A stretch of DNA of 64,000 nt from JACVRW01 sp963825345 (GCA_963825345.1 CAWGSQ010000005.1:248001-312000); one strand, 5' to 3'; numbered from the stretch's first letter, positions 39,519 to 46,749 are shown. Notes: generated by a model from the letters alone, not told the origin. Translations and numbers: made by a program.

Positions 39519-40351
39519 GCCGCGCCGACCGCCTCGAGGTAGGCGTCCTCGAGCGTCGAGGCGAGCAGGCGGACTCCATAGACCTGCTGTCCGCTCGACA
39601 CTACCTCCGCCACGATGCGCGGGACATCCTCGCGCGTGGCCTCGGGGAAGCTCCGCATCCCGTCGCCGGTCTCGATCTCGAGGCCACGCGGGCGGGCGAG
39701 CTCCGCCGGCGTACCGCGCGCCACGATCTGTCCACCCACAAGGATCGCCACGCGGTCGCACACGAGCTCCACCTCAGTGAGGAGATGCGAGCTGAGGACA
39801 ACCGCCACGTCGCGGCGACGGAGCTCGCGCAGGAGCTCGCGCACCACCCGGCGACCGACCGGGTCGAGCGCGCTGGTGGGCTCGTCGAGCATCAACAGAC
39901 GCGGCGAGCCCACGAGGGCCTGCGCGATCCCGAGCCGCTGCTGCATGCCCTTCGACATGGCCCCCGCCTTCACCGTGCGCGCATCGGCCAAGCCCACCAG
40001 CTCGAGCAGCTCGGCGCGCTCGGCGGGGCCGCCGTCGGAGCCGGCCAGATCCTGGTGGAGGGTGATCAGCTCGTCAGCGCTGAGCCACTCCGGGAACCGA
40101 AACAGCTCCGCCAGGTAGCCGATGGCAGCCCGCGCGGGCGCCGAACCGGCCGCTGCTCCCTCCACCTCCGCCCGGCCGCGCGTGGCGCGCACGAGGCCGC
40201 AGGCGATCTTCGTGAGCGTCGACTTGCCGGCGCCGTTCGGGCCGAGCAGGCCGAGCAACTCGCCGCGCTCCACCTCCAGATCGACCCCTCCCAGCGCCAC
40301 GGTCGACCCGTAGCGCTTCTCGAGCGACTCACAGGAGAGGACCGTCGGCAC
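39515..40351 (-). CDS. ABC transporter ATP-binding protein
   Basis: 278 residues. Walker A is GLLGPNGAGKSTL near 33-45, the signature is SKGMQQRLGIAQAL, Walker B is PRLLMLDEPTSALD, and the switch His is in VVLSSHLLTEVE. The C-terminal extension (about 210-278) resembles that of NosF/CcmA-type exporters. It forms a complete exporter with the permease coupled downstream. GTG start. TACACT lies 7 nt upstream and shares its TA step with a weaker TAGGAA on the other strand for the divergent gene. Confidence 0.93.
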   Translation of the reverse strand: MPTVLSCESLEKRYGSTVALGGVDLEVERGELLGLLGPNGAGKSTLTKIACGLVRATRGRAEVEGAAAGSAPARAAIGYLAELFRFPEWLSADELITLHQDLAGSDGGPAERAELLELVGLADARTVKAGAMSKGMQQRLGIAQALVGSPRLLMLDEPTSALDPVGRRVVRELLRELRRRDVAVVLSSHLLTEVELVCDRVAILVGGQIVARGTPAELARPRGLEIETGDGMRSFPEATREDVPRIVAEVVSSGQQVYGVRLLASTLEDAYLEAVGAA

Positions 40352-40358
40352 CGGGCGC

Positions 40359-40368
40359 AGTGTAGGAA
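40359..40368. promoter_or_regulatory. bidirectional -10 element (ABC ATPase / queuosine salvage gene)
   Basis: AGTGTAGGAA gives TACACT on the minus strand (40359-40364, 7 nt to the ATPase GTG) and TAGGAA on the plus strand (40363-40368, 9 nt to the GTG at 40378). The plus-strand box lacks the final T and is weaker. Confidence 0.5.
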
Positions 40369-40377
40369 GCTCACCGG

Positions 40378-41250
40378 GTGTCTCTTACCGACCAGGTCCG
40401 CGAGACCTGCCGCTCCATCGCGGCAAGCGCTCGCTTCGTGTCGATCGACCTCGATCGGCTTGGTGAGTTGGAGCCCGCGCCCGCGCCCGCGCTTGATCCC
40501 GAGCGCCATTACCTCGAGGGCACGCCTGAGGACGTGGCGGACTACATGCTCGTGCTGGACACAATCAACTTCGGGTCTGGGTGGTTTCCGACGCTGCGGA
40601 AGCGCGCGGGCATGTCGGGGTACTTCACGGTGGCCGCCTCGCTCGCCGAGCACTGGCGCTCCTTCGGCTCGTGGTCTGCCGACGAACTACGGGCATCGAA
40701 GGCGTCAGAGCTCGCCGCCGTCCTGGGCCAGCAGCCGGAGCACGAGCTCGTGCGTCTCTATGCCGAGGCACTGCGTGATCTTGGCCGTTTCCTTGGTGAC
40801 CGGCGGGCACTCGACCTGGTGGCCGAGGCTGGGGGATCGGCGGAGCGGCTCGCCTCGGTGCTGGCTTCTTCAATGCCCTTCTTCGACGACCGCGGCTTCT
40901 GGAAGCGCGCCCAAATCACCCCGAATGACCTGGCGCTCGCGGGCGTGGCCGAGTTCTCTGACCTCGACCGGCTCACGATCTTCGCGGACAACCTCGTCCC
41001 GCACGTGCTGCGAGTGGACGGCGTGCTCCGCTACCACCCCGCCCTGGCCGTCCGGATCGACGCGGGCGAGTTGCTGCCGCCGGGCCAAGAGGAACGCGAG
41101 ATCCGCGGATGCGCGGTGCATGCCTGCGAGCTCCTTTCCCAGCGCCTGGGGATGGCCGCGCGCTCGCTCGACACCGCGCTGTGGAGCCGAGGTCAGGCAC
41201 CCAAATACAAGAGCGTGCCCAGGCACCGGACGCGCACGGTGTTCTATTGA
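40378..41250 (+). CDS. queuosine salvage family protein (DUF2419, Qng1-like)
   Basis: 290 residues. The family is recognised by DVADYMLVLDTINFGSGWFP, SGYFTVAASLAEHW, FWKRAQITPNDLALAG, the VLRVDGVLRYHPALAVRIDA stretch, and the typical C-terminal PRHRTRTVFY. Characterised members (eukaryotic Qng1 and a bacterial homologue) hydrolyse queuosine 5'-monophosphate to free queuine for tRNA modification. That reaction is inferred here. No Tgt or queuine transporter gene is in the window. It is divergent from an ABC-2 exporter, which may be coincidental. The GTG start is supported by a weak -10 box 9 nt upstream. Confidence 0.85.
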   Translation: MSLTDQVRETCRSIAASARFVSIDLDRLGELEPAPAPALDPERHYLEGTPEDVADYMLVLDTINFGSGWFPTLRKRAGMSGYFTVAASLAEHWRSFGSWSADELRASKASELAAVLGQQPEHELVRLYAEALRDLGRFLGDRRALDLVAEAGGSAERLASVLASSMPFFDDRGFWKRAQITPNDLALAGVAEFSDLDRLTIFADNLVPHVLRVDGVLRYHPALAVRIDAGELLPPGQEEREIRGCAVHACELLSQRLGMAARSLDTALWSRGQAPKYKSVPRHRTRTVFY

Positions 41251-41870
41251 CCGTGGACCAGTCGCTGCGTGCGACGAAGCGTCTCCTCGGGCTCGTGGAC
41301 GACCTGGTTGTGGGTGAAGCGCGTGACCGGGAACCCGGCGAGCTCGAGGTCCACGTCCTTTCTGCGGTCGCGTTCGAAGGCTCCTCGCACCGAGTGGAAG
41401 GCGTAGCCGTCGACCTCGATCACTCTCCTCTGCTTGCGCCATAGGAAGTCGACCTCGTAGCCATGCAGTTGCACGTTCACCTCTGGGTCGGGCAGGCCGC
41501 CACGGCGGCAGAGCGCTAGGAATGCCTCCTCGAGCTCGCTGCGGGTGAGGGTCGGTGGGCTCGTTTCTCGCGCGAGCAGTCTTCTCAGTGCGGCGGTCTT
41601 CCGGCCGGCGGCTCGGTCGAGGGTGGCCTCGATCGCGTTGGGCGTTATTAACTGCAGCACGTAAGACTGCTCCAGCGCTCTTTCGATCATTCGGGGTGGT
41701 ACGACTGCGCAGAGGTCGACCAGCGTGCGGGAGACGGTTGTGATTGGGATGCCTTGGACGGTGGTCACGTCAGCGTCGTCGAGTCGGCGTACGCAGTGGA
41801 GGTCGATGCCGGGGCGCTTGGGCCGACCGCCGCGAGTCGCGACCATCACATCGATCTTCGCCCGCGCCAT
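41244..41870 (-). CDS. AbiEi-antitoxin/DUF559-type protein (C-terminal intact frame)
   Basis: The main frame of a broken gene. The ATG at 41870 is internal to the family: the frame continues upstream with GVYAFGHSELRPEGRLLGAV and CGPGAVLSHRSAAGRWGILA, the usual middle of these proteins. This part has GIPITTVSRTLVDLCAVVPP and a C-terminal DUF559 endonuclease-like domain (RSELEEAFLALCRRGGLPDP, YEVDFLWRKQRRVIEVDGYA, FERDRRKD) with Glu/Asp positions of the Vsr-like fold. Such proteins are abundant and often solitary in actinobacteria; no toxin gene is adjacent. It overlaps the convergent queuosine gene by 7 nt. Confidence 0.75.
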   Translation of the reverse strand: MARAKIDVMVATRGGRPKRPGIDLHCVRRLDDADVTTVQGIPITTVSRTLVDLCAVVPPRMIERALEQSYVLQLITPNAIEATLDRAAGRKTAALRRLLARETSPPTLTRSELEEAFLALCRRGGLPDPEVNVQLHGYEVDFLWRKQRRVIEVDGYAFHSVRGAFERDRRKDVDLELAGFPVTRFTHNQVVHEPEETLRRTQRLVHGQ

Positions 41871-42175
41871 CGCGAGGATCCCCCACCGGCCGGCGGCCGA
41901 TCGATGGCTCAGGACCGCGCCGGGGCCACACGCAAGGACAGCACCGAGGAGCCGACCCTCGGGCCGCAGCTCGCTGTGGCCGAATGCGTAGACGCCGCGC
42001 CAGAGCCGCTCGAGCCGCCGCGCGGCTCAACGCGTGCGTGGATCGCGCCGACGTCCGAGCCCGCATGCCTCAGCTGGCGAAGGGTGACCACGCCGAATTG
42101 CGCCGCCGCGACGGCGGCGAGCGCGCGGTCCGCCTCCGCCCACGCGGCGTGCCGCAGTTTCTTCAGCAATGTCAT
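41871..42175 (-). pseudogene. frameshifted 5' part of the AbiEi/DUF559-type gene
   Basis: An ATG at 42175 opens MTLLKKLRHAAWAEADRALA, then QFGVVTLRQLRHAGSDVGAI and HARVE: the winged-helix N-terminus of AbiEi-type antitoxin proteins. Homology then switches frame between 42014 and 42031, resuming as LERLWRGVYAFGH in the frame of the downstream coding part. One missing base in the GAGCCGCGCGG stretch explains this. The restored protein would be about 310 residues. It could be a real null allele or a sequence error. Confidence 0.65.
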
Positions 42176-42210
42176 GAAGATCCTGCGGCACCGGGCCAGG
42201 GTGGCGGGTT

Positions 42211-42250
42211 TGGTGTTACGGGTGGGTGCGGTGTGTTACGGGTGGGCTCA
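42211..42250. repeat. two tandem copies of a 20-bp unit
   Basis: GTGTTACGGGTGGG occurs at 42213-42226 and again at 42233-42246, a 20-bp period, in the short gap between the frameshifted AbiEi-like gene and cysE. Confidence 0.7.
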
Positions 42251-42304
42251 GCCGCCGGTCGAGCCCGGGCCGCCGGCTCAGCCGCCGGTGGAGTCCGGGC
42301 CCCC
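42245..42304. repeat. 30-bp tandem duplication covering the cysE stop codon
   Basis: Units 42245-42274 and 42275-42304 differ at only a few bases. On the minus strand each encodes GGPxSTGG followed by TGA, so the last residues and stop of cysE are duplicated just beyond the gene. Confidence 0.75.
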
Positions 42305-43012
42305 GCGGCGTTTCAGGGGGCGGACCTCGGCGGCTGGCTTTCGGCCCGTTTCGTCGGCCACCAGCTCCTCGAGCTCGGTTAGGCGGTTGGCGAGGCCGCT
42401 GATGGCGTCGGCGACCGGGTCGGGTAGGTGGACCCAGTCGGCGTCGGGGCCCTCGGGCTTCTTCCCGTCCACGCGCACGGGGTGGCCGGGGTTGCCGACC
42501 ACGGTGGAGTTCGGGGGGACGTCGTGGATCACCACCGAGTTGGCGCCGATCTTGCAGCAGTTGCCGATCTCGATCGGCCCGAGCAGCGCAGCGCCGGCGC
42601 CGATCATCACCTCGTTGCCCACCGTCGGGTGACGCTTGCCGCGCGCGAAGCCCGTGCCGCCGAGGGTCACGCCCTGGTAGATCGTCACGTCGTCGCCCAC
42701 CTCGGCGGTCTCACCGATCACAACGCCGGCCCCGTGATCGATGAACAGCCCGCGCCCAATACGGGCAGCCGGATGAATCTCCACCCCCGTCACCGCCGCG
42801 GTTAGGTACGCGAGCAGCCGAGGCAGCAACGGAACCCCCGCCTCATGCAAGGCATGCGACACCCGATGAGACAGCAGCGCCTGAACGCCCCCGTAGGTGA
42901 GCAGAAGGTCGACCCGCCCGACGCTGCGCGCGGCCGGGTCGCGCTCCAACGCAGCCGCGAGGTCCTCGCGCACCTCGCGCGCCACGCGGGCAAATGTCGG
43001 CACGGCGAGCAT
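42278..43012 (-). CDS. cysE: serine O-acetyltransferase
   Basis: Acetylates serine to O-acetylserine for cysteine synthesis. 244 residues. The left-handed beta-helix hexapeptide core reads IHPAARIGRGLFIDHGAGVV, IGETAEVGDDVTIYQGVTLG, then GKRHPTVGNEVMIGAGAALL and NCCKIGANSVV. The catalytic His/Asp pair (DHGAGVVIGE) is present. The ~60-residue C-terminal tail is polar and ends in a repeat-derived GGPDSTGG. I chose the ATG at 43012, which overlaps the cysK TGA by 1 nt; the frame is open upstream as antisense-like sequence. Forms a cysK-cysE operon. Confidence 0.95.
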   Translation of the reverse strand: MLAVPTFARVAREVREDLAAALERDPAARSVGRVDLLLTYGGVQALLSHRVSHALHEAGVPLLPRLLAYLTAAVTGVEIHPAARIGRGLFIDHGAGVVIGETAEVGDDVTIYQGVTLGGTGFARGKRHPTVGNEVMIGAGAALLGPIEIGNCCKIGANSVVIHDVPPNSTVVGNPGHPVRVDGKKPEGPDADWVHLPDPVADAISGLANRLTELEELVADETGRKPAAEVRPLKRRGGPDSTGG

Positions 43013-43959
43013 CAGGGGGCGAAGAACGGCGTGCTGATGTAGCGGTCGCTGGAGTCGGGCAGGATCGCGACGATCCGCTTGCCGCTCATCTCCGCACGCG
43101 ATCCCACCTGCACCGCCGCCCAGACCGCGGCCCCTGCGGAGATGCCGGCGTTCACGCCCTCGCGCCGGGCGCACAGCCGCGCCGTCTCGATGGCGTCCTC
43201 GTCCTCCACCGGCACGATCTCGTCGATCACGTCGCGGTTGAGCACCTCCGGCACGAAGCCCGGCCCGATCCCGTCGATCTTGTGCGGGCCCGCCTTTCCG
43301 CCGGAGAGCACCGGCGAGCCCGCCGGCTCCACGGCCACCACGTGCAGGCCTGGGTGGCGCTCCTTCAACCGCTCGCCACAGCCCGTGATCGTCCCGCCGG
43401 TGCCCACCGACGCCACGAGCACGTCGAGCTTGCCGTCGGTGTCCCGCCAGATCTCCTCGGCCGTCGTCCGCCGATGGATCTCGGGGTTGGCGGGGTTCGA
43501 GAACTGGTTCGGCACGTAGCAGTTGCCGCGCTCCCGGCAGAGCCGCCTCGCCTCCTCGATCGCCTCGTTCATCCCGCCCATCGACTCCACCCAGACGACC
43601 TCAGCCCCGTACAGGCGCAGCAGCTTCTCGCGCTCTCGGCTCATTCCCTGGGGCATCGTGATGACGAGGTCGTAGCCCTTGGCGGCGCACACGAACGCCA
43701 GCGCGATCCCGGTGTTGCCAGAGGTGGACTCGACGATCGTGTTGCGGCCGGGCTCGATGCGCCCCTCGGCCTCGGCCGCCTCGATCATGGCCACGCCGAT
43801 CCTGTCCTTGACGCTGCCCGCCGGGTTGTAGGCCTCGAGCTTCGCGATCAGCTCGGCGCCGCAGTTCGGGGCCACCCTCGTGAGCCGCACCATCGGCGTG
43901 TTCCCGATCAGGTCGGCGAGGTTGTCGGTGATTGCGCGGGTGGGCGGGGAGACGCTCAC
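43012..43959 (-). CDS. cysK: O-acetylserine sulfhydrylase (cysteine synthase A)
   Basis: PLP enzyme that replaces the acetyl group of O-acetylserine with sulfide. 315 residues. IGNTPMVRLTRVAPN, the PLP lysine in YNPAGSVKDRIG, the substrate loop ESTSGNTGIALAF, the phosphate loop SVGTGGTITGCGE and DGIGPGFVPEVL are all standard. It forms the cysteine synthase complex with CysE, encoded immediately downstream. GTG start with TAGCCT 7 nt upstream. The serine feeding it comes from the serA branch. Confidence 0.96.
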   Translation of the reverse strand: MSVSPPTRAITDNLADLIGNTPMVRLTRVAPNCGAELIAKLEAYNPAGSVKDRIGVAMIEAAEAEGRIEPGRNTIVESTSGNTGIALAFVCAAKGYDLVITMPQGMSREREKLLRLYGAEVVWVESMGGMNEAIEEARRLCRERGNCYVPNQFSNPANPEIHRRTTAEEIWRDTDGKLDVLVASVGTGGTITGCGERLKERHPGLHVVAVEPAGSPVLSGGKAGPHKIDGIGPGFVPEVLNRDVIDEIVPVEDEDAIETARLCARREGVNAGISAGAAVWAAVQVGSRAEMSGKRIVAILPDSSDRYISTPFFAP

Positions 43960-43966
43960 CGTGCCG

Positions 43967-43972
43967 AGGCTA
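43967..43972 (-). promoter_or_regulatory. -10 box TAGCCT for cysK-cysE
   Basis: TAGCCT on the minus strand with 7 nt to the cysK GTG; it overlaps the stop region of the preceding small gene. Confidence 0.55.
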
Positions 43973-44188
43973 CCGGGACTCCCGCCGTTCGACCGAATCG
44001 CCGATCAGCCACAACATCGGTGGCCAGAGCCCTACGAAGAGCGCGCGCCGCTCGGCGTTGCCGCGCTCCTCCTGATCCACCGTCTTCGCACGTATCCAAA
44101 GCGTCACGCACAGCCAGACCGTGCCGAGCGAGACCAGGTGAAGGTGCCATCCACGCACGCCGACCCGCTGAATTCCTTTGCTTACCAT
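43970..44188 (-). CDS. 72-residue membrane protein
   Basis: MVSKGIQRVGVRGWHLHLVS leads into a hydrophobic segment (LGTVWLCVTLWIRAKT), then a charged loop, DQEERGNAERRALF, and a second hydrophobic stretch, GLWPPMLWLIGDSVE. The frame extends a further 35 codons upstream, but the ATG at 44188 starts where the protein-like composition begins, and a TATCCC box stands 6 nt before it. Two-helix proteins of this kind are uncharacterised. Confidence 0.65.
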   Translation of the reverse strand: MVSKGIQRVGVRGWHLHLVSLGTVWLCVTLWIRAKTVDQEERGNAERRALFVGLWPPMLWLIGDSVERRESR

Positions 44189-44231
44189 TGGATCGGGATA
44201 CCCGCGCAACTCCCGGGTACTCAGGACCGCC

Positions 44232-44942
44232 ATGCGTCGCCCTACCCTCGCCCGCCGCCTTGCCACCGCTGCTCGCTGGCCCATGGGCGTCACGCTGACC
44301 TCGTGGCGATATCTGTGGCGAACGACCCCGCTGTACCGGCACGAGGCTGAGGGCTCCTGGCCCGAGGACGCCCCGCCGCCCCTTCCGGAAGCCGTCGAGC
44401 GCGAGGACGTTCAATGGGTGGAGGACGGCGCCGGTCCGCATTTCCACAGGCATTACAGCGTTCGGATCGAGGGCGCTCATCTAACGGCCGAGGAGCTGGC
44501 CGGCCGCGTTATGGCGAATCCGGACAGCGCAGCTCCGAGCGAGTTCGCCACGTTTCAGAAACTCCGTGGCGACGAGGGCACACTGCGGGTGAACGACGAG
44601 TTCGTGGTCCGGATGCCGGGACCGTGGGACGGCCCGGTGCGGGTGGCGAGCACAACGCCGAGGTCGTTTCGGCTCGCGACTCTTGCCGGACATCTCGAGG
44701 CGGGCCAGATCGAGTTCCGCGCGTCGAACGGCGAGCTGCTCGAGTTCCACATCGAGTCGTGGGCGCGCAGCGGCGATCGCCTGTCGGAGCTGCTGTACGA
44801 CCGGTTGCGCATATCGAAGGAAATTCAGTTCCACATGTGGACATCGTTCCTCGAGCGGGTGGTCGAGCTCTCGGGTGGAAAACGAGCCGGCGGACTCCGC
44901 ATTCACACCCGCAAGGTCGTCGAGGTACCCCCTGACGCCTGA
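44232..44942 (+). CDS. DUF1990-like protein, first of a tandem pair
   Basis: 236 residues. It contains SWRYLWRTTPLYRHEAEGSW, GAGPHFHRHYSVRIEGAHLT, EFVVRMPGPWDGPVRVASTT, RSFRLATLAGHLEAGQIEFR and ESWARSGDRLSELLYDRLRI with EIQFHMWTSFLERVVELSGG. These blocks follow the DUF1990 plan, a START/SRPBCC-like beta-rich domain of unknown ligand. The paralogous next gene overlaps its 3' end. A degenerate TACTCA box lies 8 nt before the ATG. Function unknown; lipid or hydrophobic-ligand binding is only a guess from the fold. Confidence 0.8.
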   Translation: MRRPTLARRLATAARWPMGVTLTSWRYLWRTTPLYRHEAEGSWPEDAPPPLPEAVEREDVQWVEDGAGPHFHRHYSVRIEGAHLTAEELAGRVMANPDSAAPSEFATFQKLRGDEGTLRVNDEFVVRMPGPWDGPVRVASTTPRSFRLATLAGHLEAGQIEFRASNGELLEFHIESWARSGDRLSELLYDRLRISKEIQFHMWTSFLERVVELSGGKRAGGLRIHTRKVVEVPPDA

Positions 44943-45621
44943 GGACACGCTTGGCGACCCCCGGACCCGCCGGGCACTCGACGAGCTGCACGACAAGCCG
45001 CTCAACTTCACCCGCGACGAGCGGGCCGGCTGGACACGGGAGGCGGGCTGGCGTATCGACGACTACTGCCAGCCTCTGCCGACCGAGTCCCCCGGTCCGC
45101 CCCGGCCCGGCGGTACCTGGGAGCGAGCGTATGCGCTCCTGCGCGACTACGAGTTCGCCGACCCGCGCATCGTGCGTGCGGTCTACCACCCAGGCGATCC
45201 GCTCGAGGGGCGCGACATGCTGCTCGAGGTCCGTTTTTGGGGCTTCAGGTTCCGCTTTGGAGTCCGCGTCGCCGGGGTTATCGACGATCATCGGCGCGTC
45301 GACGGAAGAGATGTGCGCGTCTGGGGCTGGAGCTACGCGACCCTGCAGGGGCACCTCGAAACCGGCCAAATGGATTACGAGGTCTGGAAGTGGCTGGACA
45401 CAGGCGCAGTCGAATTCCGGATCCACGTCGTATCGCGGTCGAGCCGCATCGGCAACCCGATCATCCGCCTCGGGTTCCGCCTATTCGGCCGCCGCGAACA
45501 GGTCCGGTTCGCAAAGCGCGCCTGCGAGCGCATGGCCTGTCTCGTATCCGGCGAGCGCGGCGTGCGTCCGGCCTCCGGTATCCCGGTTGCCGAGGACCCG
45601 GGCATGCCCCCCGGGCGCTGA
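44875..45621 (+). CDS. DUF1990-like protein, second of a tandem pair
   Basis: 248 residues if started at the GTG at 44875, which overlaps the previous gene by 68 nt. Conserved blocks start later: ALDELHDKPLNFTRDERAGW, AGWRIDDYCQPLP, YEFADPRIVRAVYHPGDPLE, RDMLLEVRFWGFRFRFGVRV, LQGHLETGQMDYEVWKWLDT and GFRLFGRREQVRFAKRACER. No ATG or TTG suits the family start near 44930; a CTG at 44932 has GAGG 6 nt upstream and could be the real initiator. Paralogue of the preceding gene, probably acting with it. Confidence 0.75.
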   Translation: MENEPADSAFTPARSSRYPLTPEDTLGDPRTRRALDELHDKPLNFTRDERAGWTREAGWRIDDYCQPLPTESPGPPRPGGTWERAYALLRDYEFADPRIVRAVYHPGDPLEGRDMLLEVRFWGFRFRFGVRVAGVIDDHRRVDGRDVRVWGWSYATLQGHLETGQMDYEVWKWLDTGAVEFRIHVVSRSSRIGNPIIRLGFRLFGRREQVRFAKRACERMACLVSGERGVRPASGIPVAEDPGMPPGR

Positions 45622-45761
45622 CCCTGTTTGCGCCGACCTGCTCCGGGCACCAGAGACGTGCGGGGAAGGTAACGGAGCCCAGGCGACGACCGCCCTCGAG
45701 GACTCGACAGAAGCATCCACGGAGCCTGCGCAGAACGCGCTCGCCCGCGGGGCTTCCAAAA

Positions 45762-45776
45762 TTGACACAACCTCAA
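45762..45776. promoter_or_regulatory. inverted repeat TTGA-N7-TCAA upstream of a membrane protein gene
   Basis: TTGACACAACCTCAA, 13 nt before the ATG at 45790. It may be a regulator site. It contains TTGACA but is too close to the gene to act as a -35 box for it. The rest of the gap from 45622 holds nothing I recognise. Confidence 0.3.
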
Positions 45777-45777
45777 T

Positions 45778-45783
45778 AAGGAG
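45778..45783 (+). promoter_or_regulatory. strong Shine-Dalgarno site
   Basis: AAGGAG with 6 nt to the ATG at 45790. One of very few full Shine-Dalgarno sites in this window, so this gene is probably transcribed with a leader. Confidence 0.65.
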
Positions 45784-45789
45784 CAACAC

Positions 45790-46143
45790 ATGGCCACCAC
45801 TGGTGCCACCGGAAGCACCCGCGTCGACACGCCGCGGGCGAACGGAATCCGCGGCCGCATCGCGGAGCGCAATCACGAGACCAAGGCCGCCATCAAGACG
45901 ACGGAGTTCTGGGCCATGCTCGGACTCGTCGTGGCGATCCTGGTGAGCGCCGCGCTGATCAACGGCGGCGACAACGGCACGGACGAGTTCATCGCCAAGC
46001 AGGCGTGGCTCTACGTCGCGATCCTCGGCGGGGCGTACTTCATCTCCCGCGGCCTCGCGAAGTCGGGCAGCTACGAGCCGGACTCGGACTACAACCCGGT
46101 TGATCTGAGCGAGCGCAAGCGCGACGGCGGAACAGACCGCTAG
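45790..46143 (+). CDS. small membrane protein, highly expressed type
   Basis: 117 residues: a polar basic N-terminus (about 1-38, GIRGRIAERNHETKAAIKTT), one helix (FWAMLGLVVAILVSAALING), a short DNGTDEFIAKQ loop, a second helix (WLYVAILGGAYFISRGLA) and a charged tail. Two-helix topology with both ends inside is likely. A full AAGGAG site and a long terminator hairpin downstream suggest strong, independent expression. No function is recognised. Confidence 0.82.
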   Translation: MATTGATGSTRVDTPRANGIRGRIAERNHETKAAIKTTEFWAMLGLVVAILVSAALINGGDNGTDEFIAKQAWLYVAILGGAYFISRGLAKSGSYEPDSDYNPVDLSERKRDGGTDR

Positions 46144-46158
46144 ATCCGCTTCCCCCCA

Positions 46159-46198
46159 AGCGACGGCCGGGCGGCACCGAGCCGCCCGGCCGCTCGCT
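46159..46198. terminator. long bidirectional hairpin terminator
   Basis: A perfect 12-bp stem (CGGCCGGGCGGC at 46164-46175 paired with 46181-46192) around an ACCGA loop is extended by AGCGA/TCGCT across a one-base bulge. It lies exactly between two convergent genes (ends 46143 and 46204) and can serve both. Confidence 0.75.
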
Positions 46199-46203
46199 GA
46201 CTC

Positions 46204-46737
46204 CTACTCGCAGAAAGCGATGCCGGGGACGCCGATGATCGTCGTCTTGTGCGTGTTGGTGCTGACGCCGAACATGATCCGGCCGCCGCTCTGGGGGCGC
46301 TTGGGCGTCGTGACGAGCGTGAGCTGGAAGACCTGGTCAGTGCTGTGATCGATCTTGGCGTTCGGGAACTTCGCCTTGATCGCCGCGATCGTGGCCCCGA
46401 TCCCGACGCCGCGAGCCTTCGCTCCGCCGGTGACGGTGATGGTGGTGACCTTCCGAGGGTTCGAGAGCGTGTAGGTGACGCTGCCCTTGAGCGGCGCGCG
46501 CAGCTTCGCCGAGCGAGTGTTCGGACCGCCAAGCTCGCAGCCCGGGCCGATCGGGCCGACCTTGCCGCGCGATTGCAGGTCCGCGTGCGTGTCACCGAGA
46601 TGGACCCCGTCCACGCGCGTGGGCGTGATCACGGCCGCGGCCGAGTCGTGGGCCGCCGGCGGCGACGCGATCGCGACGGCCGCGATGGCAGCGAGGCAGG
46701 CGGGGACGAGCAGAAGTACTAGGCGGAGAGGGCTCAT
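46204..46737 (-). CDS. secreted protein of unknown function
   Basis: 177 residues. A Sec signal peptide (MSPLRLVLLLVPACLAAIAA, probable cut near residues 25-33) is followed by a soluble domain with VDGVHLGDTHADLQSRG, an IGPGCELGG Cys motif, TYTLSNPRKVTTITVTGGAK, ARGVGIGATIAAIKAKFP and a final GVPGIAFCE. The two Cys may form a disulfide. The LGxTxAxL-like repeats are reminiscent of secreted actinobacterial beta-lactamase-inhibitor-like or PASTA-adjacent domains, but nothing certain can be named. TACCTT stands 6 nt before the ATG. Confidence 0.8.
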   Translation of the reverse strand: MSPLRLVLLLVPACLAAIAAVAIASPPAAHDSAAAVITPTRVDGVHLGDTHADLQSRGKVGPIGPGCELGGPNTRSAKLRAPLKGSVTYTLSNPRKVTTITVTGGAKARGVGIGATIAAIKAKFPNAKIDHSTDQVFQLTLVTTPKRPQSGGRIMFGVSTNTHKTTIIGVPGIAFCE

Positions 46738-46743
46738 GCGCGC

Positions 46744-46749
46744 AAGGTA
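46744..46749 (-). promoter_or_regulatory. -10 box TACCTT for the secreted protein
   Basis: TACCTT on the minus strand with 6 nt to the ATG at 46737; no Shine-Dalgarno site. Confidence 0.5.

Noticed and set aside
41244..42175. A toxin-antitoxin locus
   Set aside because: The AbiEi-like protein has no adjacent AbiEii-type nucleotidyltransferase gene, is fused to a DUF559-like domain as is common for solitary copies, and is frameshifted.
45762..45767. TTGACA as a -35 box for the gene at 45790
   Set aside because: A -10 box at normal spacing would fall on the Shine-Dalgarno site and start codon. It is better seen as part of an inverted repeat.
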